The translations under genes and the position numbers were made by a program. Positions 1-8,322 of a DNA stretch of 30,084 nt are shown in pieces. The DNA is taken from positions 64,001 to 94,084 of the IMG/VR virus record IMGVR_UViG_3300030616_000002, one strand, 5' to 3'. The stretch comes from a virus. Numbering within the stretch: the stretch's first letter is position 1; each line of letters begins with the position of its first letter. The notes beneath the pieces were generated by a model. That model was given only the letters and a program-made list of their open reading frames with translations, searched no databases and was not told where the DNA came from.

Positions 1-1
1 T

Positions 2-202
2 GTAAAGGTGATGGATTGGCTGCGGGTTAACGCGCTAGCCTATCAGGGCGGAGATCACAAGTCGATTTGGTGGCCCCGGGCTTTGGTAGAGGCGCTACAG
101 GGCGCGGGCCTAAAGGCGAAGCAGTGGATCCGCGAACATCACGTCAACGCGACACACTGGCTACCGTGCTGCGAGGTCGCAGCGGTAGGGCTAAAGGAGT
201 AG
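2..202 (+). CDS. 3' end of unknown gene, cut by left edge
   Basis: The reading frame is open to the left edge of the window and ends at TAG, so this is most likely the C-terminal part of a longer gene. Internal GTG (8) and ATG (11) codons could start a 63-64 residue protein, but no well-spaced ribosome binding site precedes them. The visible residues include a basic, amphipathic stretch (LVEALQGAGLKAKQWIREHH) and two adjacent cysteines. I recognise no family. It lies 3 bases before the first methyltransferase gene, whose AAGGAG ribosome binding site sits inside its last codons, so it belongs to the same transcript. By position it may be another member of the sugar/methyl-transfer cassette; that is inference only. 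Confidence 0.5.
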   Translation, partial: VKVMDWLRVNALAYQGGDHKSIWWPRALVEALQGAGLKAKQWIREHHVNATHWLPCCEVAAVGLKE

Positions 203-205
203 GCT

Positions 206-787
206 ATGGGCGACTGGATTCGGGAAAGGGACACGAGATATACCTGGCTCGGCGATCATGTGCAGCAGTTGCCATCGGCGCTTCTGTGGTTCGATCGCCT
301 GATCACGGAATACAAGATCAGCAGCGTCCTGGAACTAGGGACCGGTGTCGGGACGCTGACCTGCCTCTTTGGTATGCGATGCCCCGGCGCTGTGGTTACC
401 GTGGATATTGAGGACAGGAGACGCCCGGCGACAAAGGATCTTTTCTCCGCGCTCGATATAGTCCGCCTCGGGATCGATCTGTCCGATGGCGGTACAATCG
501 AACGCTTGGCCGACAAGGCGCGGGCGCACAGGGTACCGGGCGAGCCCATGCTGCTATTTGTTGATAGCGGCGACTCGGAGAAAGAGCGGGAGTTCGCTGC
601 CTACACGAACCCGGAGAACGGGCTTTTAGAGAGCGGGGATCTCGTTGCGGTGCACGACTGCGGGAGCCAATTCTTTCCCGACTCGCCGGCCAATGTGAAA
701 GCCGCGCGTGTCGGTCGCCTGCGCCGTATCCTCTCCGCAGAACTAGACGCGGATAAAACGCGGCTTGCTGTTTATCAGGTGGGGTAG
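206..787 (+). CDS. class I SAM-dependent methyltransferase-like protein
   Basis: A 193-residue protein with a Rossmann-type SAM-binding motif I (VLELGTGVGTLT, about residues 42-53) followed by an acidic strand end (TVDIED, about 66-71) expected to hold the SAM ribose. A later strand FVDSGDS and the segment AVHDCGSQFF resemble the substrate side of O-methyltransferase / cephalosporin-hydroxylase-like (CmcI, Methyltransf_24) proteins. It probably methylates a small hydroxylated substrate such as a sugar, given the glycosyltransferases directly downstream. The ATG at 206 follows AAGGAG at a good distance, and the gene ends 3 bases before the next GTG start. The fold is fairly secure; substrate and target are not visible from sequence. 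Confidence 0.72.
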   Translation: MGDWIRERDTRYTWLGDHVQQLPSALLWFDRLITEYKISSVLELGTGVGTLTCLFGMRCPGAVVTVDIEDRRRPATKDLFSALDIVRLGIDLSDGGTIERLADKARAHRVPGEPMLLFVDSGDSEKEREFAAYTNPENGLLESGDLVAVHDCGSQFFPDSPANVKAARVGRLRRILSAELDADKTRLAVYQVG

Positions 788-790
788 GCC

Positions 791-1642
791 GTGGCGTCTT
801 GGACTACGTATTTGGACGCGAAGGTTGGCGGACGCTGCTACCTATCGCGCAACGCGTATCTGCGGGGCTGGCTAGCGGCGACCCGCCGTATAACCGAGGT
901 CGATCCGGATGTGCTCTACCTACAGGTAGGAACCGGCAGGGGCATACTGGAGAGCGTTGATCGGCGTTTGACCGTAGTGCAGTCGGTTACCTGCGTTGGC
1001 GAGGATATGGCGAGCAAAAGCGCTCTGTGTGCTCTAGAACTAGAGGCGACACGGAGATGGTGTCGTTTTGCAGACGTAGTTGTCGCGAACTCGACCATGC
1101 ACGCTACCGGGCTTATCGGTATTGGCGTCCCCGAGAGCAAAGTTGTCGTAGTGAGGCCAGCATCCGGTATGCCGTATCCGTGCGCGGGGAAAAGGGCGGC
1201 AGGGAGGCCGCTGGTCTGTGGCCACGCGGGGCAGGCGATCTGGTGGAAGCGGAAGAACCTCGCAGAGAGGGCGGCGCTGGGGATAAAGGCGGAGTTCAGA
1301 TCGGTAAACGATCTCCCGCACAATGAGATGCCAGGTTGGTACCGCTCCCTTGACCTTTTGCTCCTACCATCCGTAGGGGATTCGTGGGGGCTAGCGGCGA
1401 GCGAGGCTATTTCCTGCGGGGTGCCCGCCGTTGTTTCTCCAGGCGCTGGCGTAGCGGAGCAGATCGCCGAAACCGGGGCCGGCGTGGTAGCGCGGGGAAA
1501 CCAGCCGCAGCAGTTTTTGGATGCCGTACTGCGGGCGGTCGAGAATTTAGAGACAATCCGGGCTGCCGCTCGTGCCGCGCCGCTACGTACTATGTCGCAA
1601 TGGGCGCGGGATCTAATAGCGGTAGTGGAGGACGGGCTATGA
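791..1642 (+). CDS. GT-B glycosyltransferase (family 4-like)
   Basis: A 283-residue protein with the C-terminal half of a GT-B glycosyltransferase. It has a strand plus VVANSTMHA (end of the N-terminal domain), then the inter-domain segment VVVVRPASG, and a nucleotide-sugar-binding region with LLLPSVGDSWGLAASEAISC followed by GVPAVVSPG (about residues 192-220). The acidic residue in SEAISCG is the usual nucleotide-sugar contact of GT4 enzymes. The protein is shorter than a typical 350-400 residue GT4, because the N-terminal domain is compact, and the start is GTG. The stop overlaps the next ATG (ATGA), so the two are translationally coupled. The donor sugar and acceptor cannot be told; a virion protein, host glycan or modified DNA are all possible. 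Confidence 0.75.
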   Translation: MASWTTYLDAKVGGRCYLSRNAYLRGWLAATRRITEVDPDVLYLQVGTGRGILESVDRRLTVVQSVTCVGEDMASKSALCALELEATRRWCRFADVVVANSTMHATGLIGIGVPESKVVVVRPASGMPYPCAGKRAAGRPLVCGHAGQAIWWKRKNLAERAALGIKAEFRSVNDLPHNEMPGWYRSLDLLLLPSVGDSWGLAASEAISCGVPAVVSPGAGVAEQIAETGAGVVARGNQPQQFLDAVLRAVENLETIRAAARAAPLRTMSQWARDLIAVVEDGL

Positions 1643-2403
1643 ACGATAGAGCAGGCGCGATGCTTACTAGACGGGAGAGGGAGATCCTAGACCGCGTGAT
1701 CAAGCGCGTTGATTACGATGCGGATCGTTGGCTCCGAGAGATGGGCGAATATAACGATGACGAGAATGGCACAGAAGCAATGGCGAACAAGTGGTCAAAT
1801 GATTTGTCCGGAGTCGGTGTTGCGGACTGGTATCGCAGGCCCGATGTTTCAAGGGCAATGGTCCGGGAGCTTGCTGCGTGGCATGTGGGCGATCCTAATG
1901 TCTGGCGGCAAAACGCCGCGATCATCGCCTACGCGCAGGGGCCCCGTGTTCTTGACTACGGTGGCGGGATCGGTACGCTTGCGGTTGCCCTAGCCTTAGC
2001 TAGGCCAGAGTTGCAGGTTGACATCTTGGAGCCGGGGCCGTGGTGCCGGTCTTTTGCCGCGCACAGAGCATCAATGATGGGCGCGAATATCCGCATAGTT
2101 AAAAACGTAATGGCACGGCAGGAGTATAATACGATCATCGCAATGGATGTGATTGAACACTTGCCGCGGCCGGCAGCGTTTTTGGATATGGCGAAGCTCA
2201 ATCTAGCCGAGGGCGGGATCGTTGCGATCAACTGGATCTTCCACCGGGACGAAGGACATCCGCAGCATATCGCCGAGTGCACGCCGGAGGCCGTCGCGTT
2301 TCACAAGAGGCTCAAGGTGCTATTCGGCCCGAAACTGGAGGAAGCAGCGGTAACGCAGAACGGCTGGCCGAGTATCCATCAACGGAAGGGAGAGAACGAT
2401 TGA
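1639..2403 (+). CDS. class I SAM-dependent methyltransferase
   Basis: A 254-residue protein. After a charged N-terminal domain of about 95 residues comes SAM motif I (VLDYGGGIGTLAVALA), then DILEPG (ribose-binding acid), and a motif IV-like segment IIAMDVIEHLPRPAAF typical of Methyltransf_11/23 enzymes that act on small molecules, sugars or lipids. The ATG at 1639 overlaps the upstream stop as ATGA and is much better than the longer upstream frame, which would overlap the glycosyltransferase gene by over 250 bases. The end overlaps the next gene's TTG start by TTGA. The tight coupling on both sides places it in the same modification pathway as its neighbours. The N-terminal domain is unassigned. 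Confidence 0.78.
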   Translation: MNDRAGAMLTRREREILDRVIKRVDYDADRWLREMGEYNDDENGTEAMANKWSNDLSGVGVADWYRRPDVSRAMVRELAAWHVGDPNVWRQNAAIIAYAQGPRVLDYGGGIGTLAVALALARPELQVDILEPGPWCRSFAAHRASMMGANIRIVKNVMARQEYNTIIAMDVIEHLPRPAAFLDMAKLNLAEGGIVAINWIFHRDEGHPQHIAECTPEAVAFHKRLKVLFGPKLEEAAVTQNGWPSIHQRKGEND

Positions 2404-2960
2404 GCGAGCACAATCCACTGCAGGTCAAACATATCGTCGGGCTAGATGAGACCGGGGGCCCGCTAGAGCCGTGGCTGGTCCGCGGCGCAATCACTATGAT
2501 CGACGAGCATATCAGCGGGCTCGACAGGCCGGCGATAGCCCTGGAATTCGGCAGCGGCTCTAGCACGCCGTGGCTCTATGAGAAGTGCGGCTTTGTGGTA
2601 TCGGTTGAGCACTGCGAGCCGTGGGCAAAGCGCGTAGCCGAGGTCACGGGGCAAGAGGTGGAGTGGGCCGAGCGGGCAGACGGGGTGATACATCGCAGGG
2701 AGCTGGGCGAGGGATACGAGCAGACGGCCCGGTTCTATGCAGACGGGATTTTCGATCTCGTGCTCGTTGACGGACGAAGGCGGCGGCGCTGTATCAACGA
2801 GGCGCATAGCAAGGTCAGGCCGGGCGGGCTTCTAGTGCTAGACAATACGGAGCGGGATTATTACCGGTGCGCCTGCGACCTACTGGATGGGGCCGGGTGG
2901 GCGCGCAAGGACTTCAAGAATAGCGTCTGGGAAACAACCGTATGGAGAAAACCGGAGTAG
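2400..2960 (+). CDS. class I methyltransferase-like protein
   Basis: A 186-residue protein with a compact SAM-binding fold: ALEFGSGSSTPWL (motif I), VVSVEHCEPWAKRV (motif II with an acid), FDLVLVDGRRRRRC (motif IV) and GGLLVLDNTER (motif VI). This pattern is common in small methyltransferase-like proteins found in glycan loci. I chose TTG at 2400 because it overlaps the upstream stop (TTGA) and has GGAAGGGAG just before it; upstream in-frame starts would lie deep inside the preceding gene. It is the third methyltransferase-like gene in a row, and the sequences are clearly not recent duplicates of each other. It may be catalytic or a degenerate partner. Confidence 0.7.
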   Translation: MSEHNPLQVKHIVGLDETGGPLEPWLVRGAITMIDEHISGLDRPAIALEFGSGSSTPWLYEKCGFVVSVEHCEPWAKRVAEVTGQEVEWAERADGVIHRRELGEGYEQTARFYADGIFDLVLVDGRRRRRCINEAHSKVRPGGLLVLDNTERDYYRCACDLLDGAGWARKDFKNSVWETTVWRKPE

Positions 2961-2963
2961 CTT

Positions 2964-4082
2964 ATGGGCTTGTCCGTGGTAGTTACCAACTACGGGATCG
3001 GGGACAACTCGGTCCTAGTCGTCAACCGGGCGATCCTAGACGGCATGATCTTCAACGGGCTGCTAGCACGGAGCGGCAACCTCACCTACCAGGGCGACTC
3101 CAAGAAGCGCATGGCCTATACCGGGCTACCCGAGTATCAAGCGTTCGTTGAAAAGCACGGAGCCCCGGATGTCCTGATCGGGCAGGCGTCATTCGCGAAA
3201 AAGGTATTCCTCTGGGCCAAGGAGCACACGCCAGGGACCGTGCGTATTCTCCAGCGCGATTCTACGCACATGCGGACGTGGAAGGATCTGGTGGGCGCGG
3301 AGTACAAGCGGGTTGGCCTAGACCACGAGATCTCGGAGTCGCTGGTAAAGCACGAGGAGCACGAATACGAACTAGCCGACGCGATCACCGTGCTATCTCG
3401 CTGGGTAGAGCGCAGCTTTATAGACAGGGGGCTCGGGGACAAGACCTATTACGCCAGCCCGCAGACGATCATGCTGAATCGCTGGAAGCCGATGCCGCGG
3501 AAGAAAGACGGGATCCGGTTCCGGGTCATGGTCGCCGGGCAGTTCCGGGTAGCGAAGGGCACGCACCGAATCCTGAAAGCCTGGCGCGAGGTAAAGCCAG
3601 ACGCGGATCAGCAACTCGTGTTCTCCGGCGTGTATCCGGATCTCCCGCAGGACGAGCGCCAGTTCCTGGAGGCCGAGTACGAGGAGACCAGGAGAACCGC
3701 CAACACGAGGATCATCGGGTGGACTCCGGTAGAGCACATGTCTAACCGGTTTGCCGAGTGCGATTGCTACTGTCTGCCTAGCATCCAAGAAGGCTCCAGT
3801 ATGACCTGCGTCGAGGCGCTGACCTGCGGGCGGGCCCTGATAGCCTCTGACCGCTGCGGCTCGGATATCCTCGAAGAGAATGACGACTGCGGGCAGCTCG
3901 TATCCCTGGACGACGAACAGCACCTAAGGGATGCCCTTGAGCGCTACATGAGGAGCCCGAATTTAGTCAAGTTGCATGGGGAGCGCGGGCGAGAGCTGGC
4001 CCTGGAGTACGGCGGCATGGAGCGGTTCGGCCGAGACTATGCGACTACGGTCAAGCGAATATGGCACGACTTACGGTCCTAG
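2964..4082 (+). CDS. glycosyltransferase family 4-like protein
   Basis: A 372-residue GT-B glycosyltransferase of normal family length. The N-terminal Rossmann domain starts MGLSVVVTNYGIGDNSV. The domain junction (MVAGQFRVAKGTHRILKAW, about 190-208) carries the usual strand-glycine-lysine pattern, and the donor domain has CYCLPSIQEGSSMTCVEALT then CGRALIASD (about 268-297), where the E-x7-E-like pair and the following glycine contact the nucleotide-sugar in GT4 enzymes. It starts 3 bases after the upstream stop and overlaps the next gene by 22 bases. With the 791-1642 gene it makes two sugar transferases in one cassette with three methyltransferases, which suggests a methylated, at least disaccharide modification (inference). 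Confidence 0.83.
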   Translation: MGLSVVVTNYGIGDNSVLVVNRAILDGMIFNGLLARSGNLTYQGDSKKRMAYTGLPEYQAFVEKHGAPDVLIGQASFAKKVFLWAKEHTPGTVRILQRDSTHMRTWKDLVGAEYKRVGLDHEISESLVKHEEHEYELADAITVLSRWVERSFIDRGLGDKTYYASPQTIMLNRWKPMPRKKDGIRFRVMVAGQFRVAKGTHRILKAWREVKPDADQQLVFSGVYPDLPQDERQFLEAEYEETRRTANTRIIGWTPVEHMSNRFAECDCYCLPSIQEGSSMTCVEALTCGRALIASDRCGSDILEENDDCGQLVSLDDEQHLRDALERYMRSPNLVKLHGERGRELALEYGGMERFGRDYATTVKRIWHDLRS

Positions 4083-4378
4083 ATGCTCACCGGGCCGCGT
4101 GCTATCCAGACGCGTTCAAGATCGACCCGGTTAGCGGTGGGATCAAACTGTCGCTGGCCCCGGGTGTGTTCGGCGGATGGATCTGCTTGTCGAATATCCT
4201 GGCTAACGCGCACGCGCAAGCGATAGACAGCGGGGGGCGGTTAGAGGTTTCCGGCTCGCGCTTCCTGCGGGCCGTTTCGAGAACGATCCTGAAATCGGTT
4301 GGGGCGGTTCGGGTGAGCGGCGCTAGCGATAGCGGTACCGACGTTTACCGGACCTCGCGACCGGGGAGACTAGCATGA
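4061..4378 (+). CDS. small hypothetical protein, possible head-tail joining protein
   Basis: A 105-residue protein of no family I recognise. It begins MARLTVLDAHRAACYPDA and contains a glycine-rich hydrophobic stretch (PGVFGGWICLSNILANAHA) and a basic segment RFLRAVSRTILKSVGAVR. Its start lies inside the end of the glycosyltransferase gene (22-base overlap) and its stop overlaps the next ATG (ATGA). Overlap on both sides supports that it is translated. Its place directly before the head-closure-like gene is where many siphoviruses encode the connector/adaptor (SPP1 gp15-type) protein, but the sequence itself does not show that. It could instead be the last member of the sugar-modification cassette. 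Confidence 0.6.
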   Translation: MARLTVLDAHRAACYPDAFKIDPVSGGIKLSLAPGVFGGWICLSNILANAHAQAIDSGGRLEVSGSRFLRAVSRTILKSVGAVRVSGASDSGTDVYRTSRPGRLA

Positions 4379-4803
4379 GCGGCGGCATCGGGCAGGCGAG
4401 GATCGCAGCCAACTACAAGCTGGAGTGGGAGCGGGCTCGCGGGTTCCAGGGCAACGAGGTAGCGAGTATCGAGCGCTATACTGAGACCGGTGGCGATGAT
4501 GCCGCTGGGATCGAGCCTACGCGGACGCAGGTATCCGGTATCTCCGACCTGGCGGTCGTGGTTGACGATTTTACGGAGGATATCGCGAAGTCGCTGGGCC
4601 AGGACTGGCAATCGGGCCGCAAGGTGTTCCGCTTCATGCCCGACGCGACAAAGGAGAAGGTTCTGGACTCCGACTATATCCTCTGGACAAAGCAGAGCGA
4701 AACTACGCAGACTCGCTGGAAGCCAGAAAGCATACAGATTCACAATATAGATTCTAGTTACTCGATCTGTATCGTCGTAGCCAGCAGGGCTCCCCGCCCG
4801 TAG
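4375..4803 (+). CDS. putative head closure protein
   Basis: A 142-residue protein, mostly beta-rich in its second half, with features of the SPP1 gp16/HK97 head-closure group. These are an N-terminal helix, VASIERYTETGG, a central segment ending DSDYILWTKQS (the conserved 'D-x-I' strand that describes the barrel) and a final strand region SSYSICIVVASRAP. It lies one gene before an HK97 gp10-like protein, as expected for neck genes. The start ATG overlaps the upstream stop. The call depends mainly on size, predicted strands and order; a plain unknown neck protein is the alternative. After it come 69 non-coding bases with the GGAGGAG ribosome binding site of the next gene. Confidence 0.5.
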   Translation: MSGGIGQARIAANYKLEWERARGFQGNEVASIERYTETGGDDAAGIEPTRTQVSGISDLAVVVDDFTEDIAKSLGQDWQSGRKVFRFMPDATKEKVLDSDYILWTKQSETTQTRWKPESIQIHNIDSSYSICIVVASRAPRP

Positions 4804-4872
4804 CCTTACGTAAAAAGCGCGCATCGGAAACAACCCGCAACCGCTCGCGGTAATAAGCGGAGGAGTGCCCGT

Positions 4873-5505
4873 ATGCGTGCCGCGCTTAAGACCAACATCC
4901 CGTCCATAAAAAGCAGGATGGCCCGGGTGGCGTGGGCCGTCAATGCGGAGTTCAACCCGCAGATTACGGACGCCTTGGAGCGGTCGCGCGCCAACCTGAT
5001 ACTCACGACCCCTCGCAAGACAGGCAAGATGGCCGAGGGCTGGCTTGTTCGCGTTATCGGCGGTTCGGCCAAGGGGCGCACGCCGACATCGGGTTGGGTC
5101 TGGAACAAGTACGCCGAGGGATCTCGCTGGCGGTATCAGTCGAGGGCGTTCGTCGCCCGGGCTCGGGACATGAATACCGGGCACCTAATGACTCCGAAGG
5201 TATCAGAGGGCGGGACACGTACGGTCAAGACGGACGGCCGCACGGTTCTCCGGGTACTTGAGTTCGGGTCGCAGCCCCACACGATAAGGGCTGCGCACAT
5301 AACAAAAAAGGGATTGCCCGGGTCGCTTCATTTCGTTGGCGCGGGCGGTGAGGATGTTTTTGTCAAGAAGGTTGAGCACCCCGGAACAGACCCGCACAAC
5401 ATGATCCGAAACGAGCGCATCGCCCTCCGGATGCGGGTCAAGCGGATCCTCAAAAAAGTAGGCCGAGTCCCGCAGAAAGTCATGCGGGGAGAAATAAGGG
5501 GATAA
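4873..5505 (+). CDS. HK97 gp10-like tail completion / neck protein
   Basis: A 210-residue protein. The C-terminal half carries the hallmark pattern of the HK97 gp10 family: VLEFGSQPHTIRAAHI (about 130-145), a LHFVG strand, then VFVKKVEHPGTDPHNMIR (about 163-180), where H-P-G-T is the most conserved motif. The N-terminal half is basic and helical with an RKTGKMAEGW segment that resembles the 'tGxLr.s' start of the family. Such proteins join the head-tail interface or complete the tail in siphoviruses. It is longer than the usual 120-150 residues because of a 60-residue insertion rich in basic and aromatic residues (about 70-130). The ATG follows GGAGGAG closely. The next gene begins one base after its stop. 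Confidence 0.75.
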   Translation: MRAALKTNIPSIKSRMARVAWAVNAEFNPQITDALERSRANLILTTPRKTGKMAEGWLVRVIGGSAKGRTPTSGWVWNKYAEGSRWRYQSRAFVARARDMNTGHLMTPKVSEGGTRTVKTDGRTVLRVLEFGSQPHTIRAAHITKKGLPGSLHFVGAGGEDVFVKKVEHPGTDPHNMIRNERIALRMRVKRILKKVGRVPQKVMRGEIRG

Positions 5506-5506
5506 G

Positions 5507-6076
5507 ATGGCAGCACCGAACCCGAGCGCCAACGTGCCCAAGCCGCCGCCGCGGCTAGACTGCGGCGTCGATCCTGACGGGAACGTAATCCCAAAGGCAG
5601 TCGATGAGAACGGGCATACGATTGTCGATATCGAGGTAGCCGACGAGGTTGCGATCCAGCAGGCCAACGACGGCGCTGCTGATACGAACGTCTGGCACGA
5701 TGGCGCGGGGGGCGCTGCGGTGCTCGCCGCAGCCTATGCCTACGGTGACAACATCGCAATCGGCAACAAGGCTAACTGGACGCTCAAGTGCAACTTGTCA
5801 AATGCGGGCGCGGGGGTTACCCGGGTCGATATCATCGTCGAGGTAGCGTCGTCTGCTGCCGGTACGTTCTATCCGATCCAGGTACAGACGGTCGCTGGAA
5901 CCGGGGTAATTACGCTTACGGACGCGAGTTGGCGTAGGACAGTAGCATCCGCGGATCAGTGGGCCTTTGATATCGACGTCAAGGGCAACGCTATTTTCCG
6001 TGTCGGCGCGAGGGCCGGCGCGGGTGCGCCCGCGGGCTCCGCTTTCCTGATCACAGCACAGCCGGCGGGAGTGTAG
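5507..6076 (+). CDS. putative virion protein, unknown
   Basis: A 189-residue protein with a proline-rich N-terminus (KPPPRLDCGVDPDGNVIPKA), then an Ala/Gly-rich region and several predicted strands (TRVDIIVEVASSAAGTFYPI, WAFDIDVKGNAIFRVGARA). The overall look is a beta-sandwich accessory or decoration domain. No catalytic motif is seen and I cannot name a family. It lies between the gp10-like gene and the fibre-like gene, one base from each, so it is co-translated with structural genes. An adaptor for, or companion of, the fibre-like protein is a fair guess. Its high alanine and glycine content is typical of virion surface proteins. Confidence 0.6.
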   Translation: MAAPNPSANVPKPPPRLDCGVDPDGNVIPKAVDENGHTIVDIEVADEVAIQQANDGAADTNVWHDGAGGAAVLAAAYAYGDNIAIGNKANWTLKCNLSNAGAGVTRVDIIVEVASSAAGTFYPIQVQTVAGTGVITLTDASWRRTVASADQWAFDIDVKGNAIFRVGARAGAGAPAGSAFLITAQPAGV

Positions 6077-6077
6077 C

Positions 6078-8321
6078 ATGCACCGTAGCGGACTGGGAGC
6101 AGGGGGGCTTTCTCCGCACGCTATTACGCTGGGCGCTGTCCTGGCGGGCGGCAACGAGGCAGAAGGCTACGCTATCGAGGCGGCGGCGGGGTCCGCTGCG
6201 ACACCGAGCCTCTCTTGTGAGGATGACACCAACACCGGGTTTTTCTGGGATGCTTCCGACCGCCTCGCGTTCTCCAGCGACGGTGTAGCGCGGTGGTACG
6301 CGGATGAGGATCAGATCCGCAACCAGGTGGGGAGCGCGCTGCTACCCTCTTACTCGTTTACCGGCGATCCTAACACCGGGATCATGCACCCCGATGATGA
6401 TGAAGTAGGAGCGGTCGCGGCGGGGGTGCTGCGGGCCTCGATAGTCGCGCAGGGGATCCGCTCGGACCAGGCGGGGACGGCCGCGAATCCGAGCGTGTTC
6501 TGGACGGGAGATACGAATACCGGGCTCTACCACAGCGCAGCGGACGAGGTTAGTGTAGCTCTCGGCGGGGCGCAGGCGGCAGAGTTCACGGTCGGCGGTT
6601 TGCGCGTGCCGGATGGGGCGGTCGGCGCTCCCTCTTACAGTTTCTTGAACGAGACCAACACCGGCCTGTTCCGGAATGGCGGGGGAGGCGCGTGCCTCGC
6701 TGCGGGCGGTAATGCCAACCTGTATCTGCTAGCTGCCGGACCGCAGCTCGGGACCAATCTCGACTGCTACGGACACACCCTGACTAACCCCCGCGTGAGC
6801 ATCACCAGCACGGACACGAGTGGCACCGAGGTTAGCCTGGCCTCTACCCCCGGATCGAATCGATCCTCTGACCTCGTGCATTTTGAAGGCGTCGGCCCGA
6901 ACTTCACGGGGGGCGCGGTCCTCAATCTCAAGAGCAACGACGCCAACCAGTCGTTCCTTACGATGGATAACGGATCGGGGGACCTGTTCTCGTGGTCGCA
7001 GGCCGGCGTGATGACGTACGGCGAGGGGACGTATCGCACGGGATCGGCCACTGGAACAGACGCATCGGATGCGCTCCACGACTTCCGTGGAGATGTGAAT
7101 CAGAACGGAGTCGGCGGCTACAACTTCGCATCGTTCACGTGGACGCACACCGCAATCGGCACTGGCACCAAGCGCGGCATCTACGTCAACGCCCCTGCGG
7201 GGTTCACGGGCGACCTGATCAAGCTCGACGTGAACGGCGCGGAGAAGTTCGCGGTGAACCAGGCGGGGGCGGTGCAAGCGCAGAGCGTGATTGCAACGCC
7301 TAGCTATTTTTTGACGGACACAACGAGCGGTGCGTATTTCGTCTTTGGTGGAGGCGTATTCGGTTCGATTCGTGGGCAATCAGATGATGGGTTGCATTTT
7401 GTTTCATACGCTGTTGATGGGACGATGAACAACAATTGGATTTTCACAAACGCGGCTTCCGGCGCGCTCGCCCACGGCAACGCAACGCCATCTGCCACCC
7501 CTACGATCAAACTATATTCAGACGAGACTGTCAGCGTCTCCAACCAGGAGTGGGGCAGCATCACGCACGACGGCGAGGACTTCCTTCTCTCTACTGGTCC
7601 GATAACTGGCGTCGGAACTGCACCGACAACGATCAGGCAGAACATCTCCTTTGCTCCTGCGGGAACACAGCAGTTCTCGATGAGCCCGCAGGGATATTTC
7701 CGCTGCGCAGTCGAGCGCACGCTTGACAGTTTTGATCGGTGGAATGACGTAGGCTACGTTAACGCCTACGATACCGTTTCTGCAAAGGTCGGCGCTGGCT
7801 CCAATCTCGTATCAACGACTCCCTCGACGGCAACCCTCGTAACCGGGGTAAACGCTGCCGATGCCGAGGGAACGGTTACGTGGATGCCGGTGATTCTCCG
7901 CAGTAGACAGCCCCGCGCCGAGTGCGTGGTAGGGCTCGATTCGGTAGCCGATGGCGAGTTCTACTTCGGATACAACTTTGCAAATGACAATGGGCAAGCC
8001 GGCGGCGACGAGTACGTGCTTATCAAGTTCGATAAGTCAGCTAGCGGCAACTGGTTCTTGGTTGTGAACGATGGCGGGGGCGAGGACTCGCAGGATTCCG
8101 GCGTCGCTGCGACGACTGACAACACCACGCTTGAAATCTGGGTCGAGACGGACGGCACGGTTCACTGGTCAATCGACGGAACCGAGATCACCACCGCTGG
8201 CATCACGAACAAGATGACCGCAACGGCGCATTACGTCGTGATCCAGAACAAGGCCGAGGGCGGCGGCGCGCGTACTACCAGCGTAGAATACGTCGAACTC
8301 GAAAAGACAAAGGTGTACTAG
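6078..8321 (+). CDS. tail fibre-like protein with NTG repeats
   Basis: A 747-residue protein. Residues about 43-211 hold four repeats of about 47 residues with the pattern P-S-(Y/L/V)-x-(F/C)...(D/E)-x-N-T-G-(F/I/L), for example PSYSFTGDPNTGIMHPDDDE. This repeat is common in fibre and appendage proteins of marine and soil phages. A long beta-rich middle follows (about 250-540). The C-terminal ~200 residues (LDSFDRWNDVGYVNAYDTVS onward) resemble a jelly-roll, concanavalin-like domain with strands such as NWFLVVNDGG and LEIWVETDGTVHWSIDG, suited to glycan binding. The DNA around 7290-7450 is visibly AT-richer than its flanks, a sign of modular exchange. It lies upstream of the tail terminator instead of after the tape measure, so a capsid-attached fibre is possible. 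Start ATG follows TAG by one base. Confidence 0.65.
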   Translation: MHRSGLGAGGLSPHAITLGAVLAGGNEAEGYAIEAAAGSAATPSLSCEDDTNTGFFWDASDRLAFSSDGVARWYADEDQIRNQVGSALLPSYSFTGDPNTGIMHPDDDEVGAVAAGVLRASIVAQGIRSDQAGTAANPSVFWTGDTNTGLYHSAADEVSVALGGAQAAEFTVGGLRVPDGAVGAPSYSFLNETNTGLFRNGGGGACLAAGGNANLYLLAAGPQLGTNLDCYGHTLTNPRVSITSTDTSGTEVSLASTPGSNRSSDLVHFEGVGPNFTGGAVLNLKSNDANQSFLTMDNGSGDLFSWSQAGVMTYGEGTYRTGSATGTDASDALHDFRGDVNQNGVGGYNFASFTWTHTAIGTGTKRGIYVNAPAGFTGDLIKLDVNGAEKFAVNQAGAVQAQSVIATPSYFLTDTTSGAYFVFGGGVFGSIRGQSDDGLHFVSYAVDGTMNNNWIFTNAASGALAHGNATPSATPTIKLYSDETVSVSNQEWGSITHDGEDFLLSTGPITGVGTAPTTIRQNISFAPAGTQQFSMSPQGYFRCAVERTLDSFDRWNDVGYVNAYDTVSAKVGAGSNLVSTTPSTATLVTGVNAADAEGTVTWMPVILRSRQPRAECVVGLDSVADGEFYFGYNFANDNGQAGGDEYVLIKFDKSASGNWFLVVNDGGGEDSQDSGVAATTDNTTLEIWVETDGTVHWSIDGTEITTAGITNKMTATAHYVVIQNKAEGGGARTTSVEYVELEKTKVY
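6204..6710 (+). repeat. four tandem ~47-codon repeats in fibre-like gene
   Basis: Repeat units begin with the Pro codons at 6204, 6345, 6489 and 6630, so the spacing is 141, 144 and 141 bases. Each unit encodes P-S, then about 10 residues later N-T-G, then an Asp/Glu or Gly-rich turn and a short strand. The units are diverged at DNA level, so this is an old protein repeat and not a recent tandem duplication. Confidence 0.75.
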
Positions 8322-8322
8322 C

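Noticed and set aside
4345-5184. 279-codon reverse open frame across the neck genes
   Set aside because: It lies opposite two well-supported neck genes, is Arg/Pro/Leu-rich as GC-driven shadows are, and has no matching operon direction or ribosome binding site.
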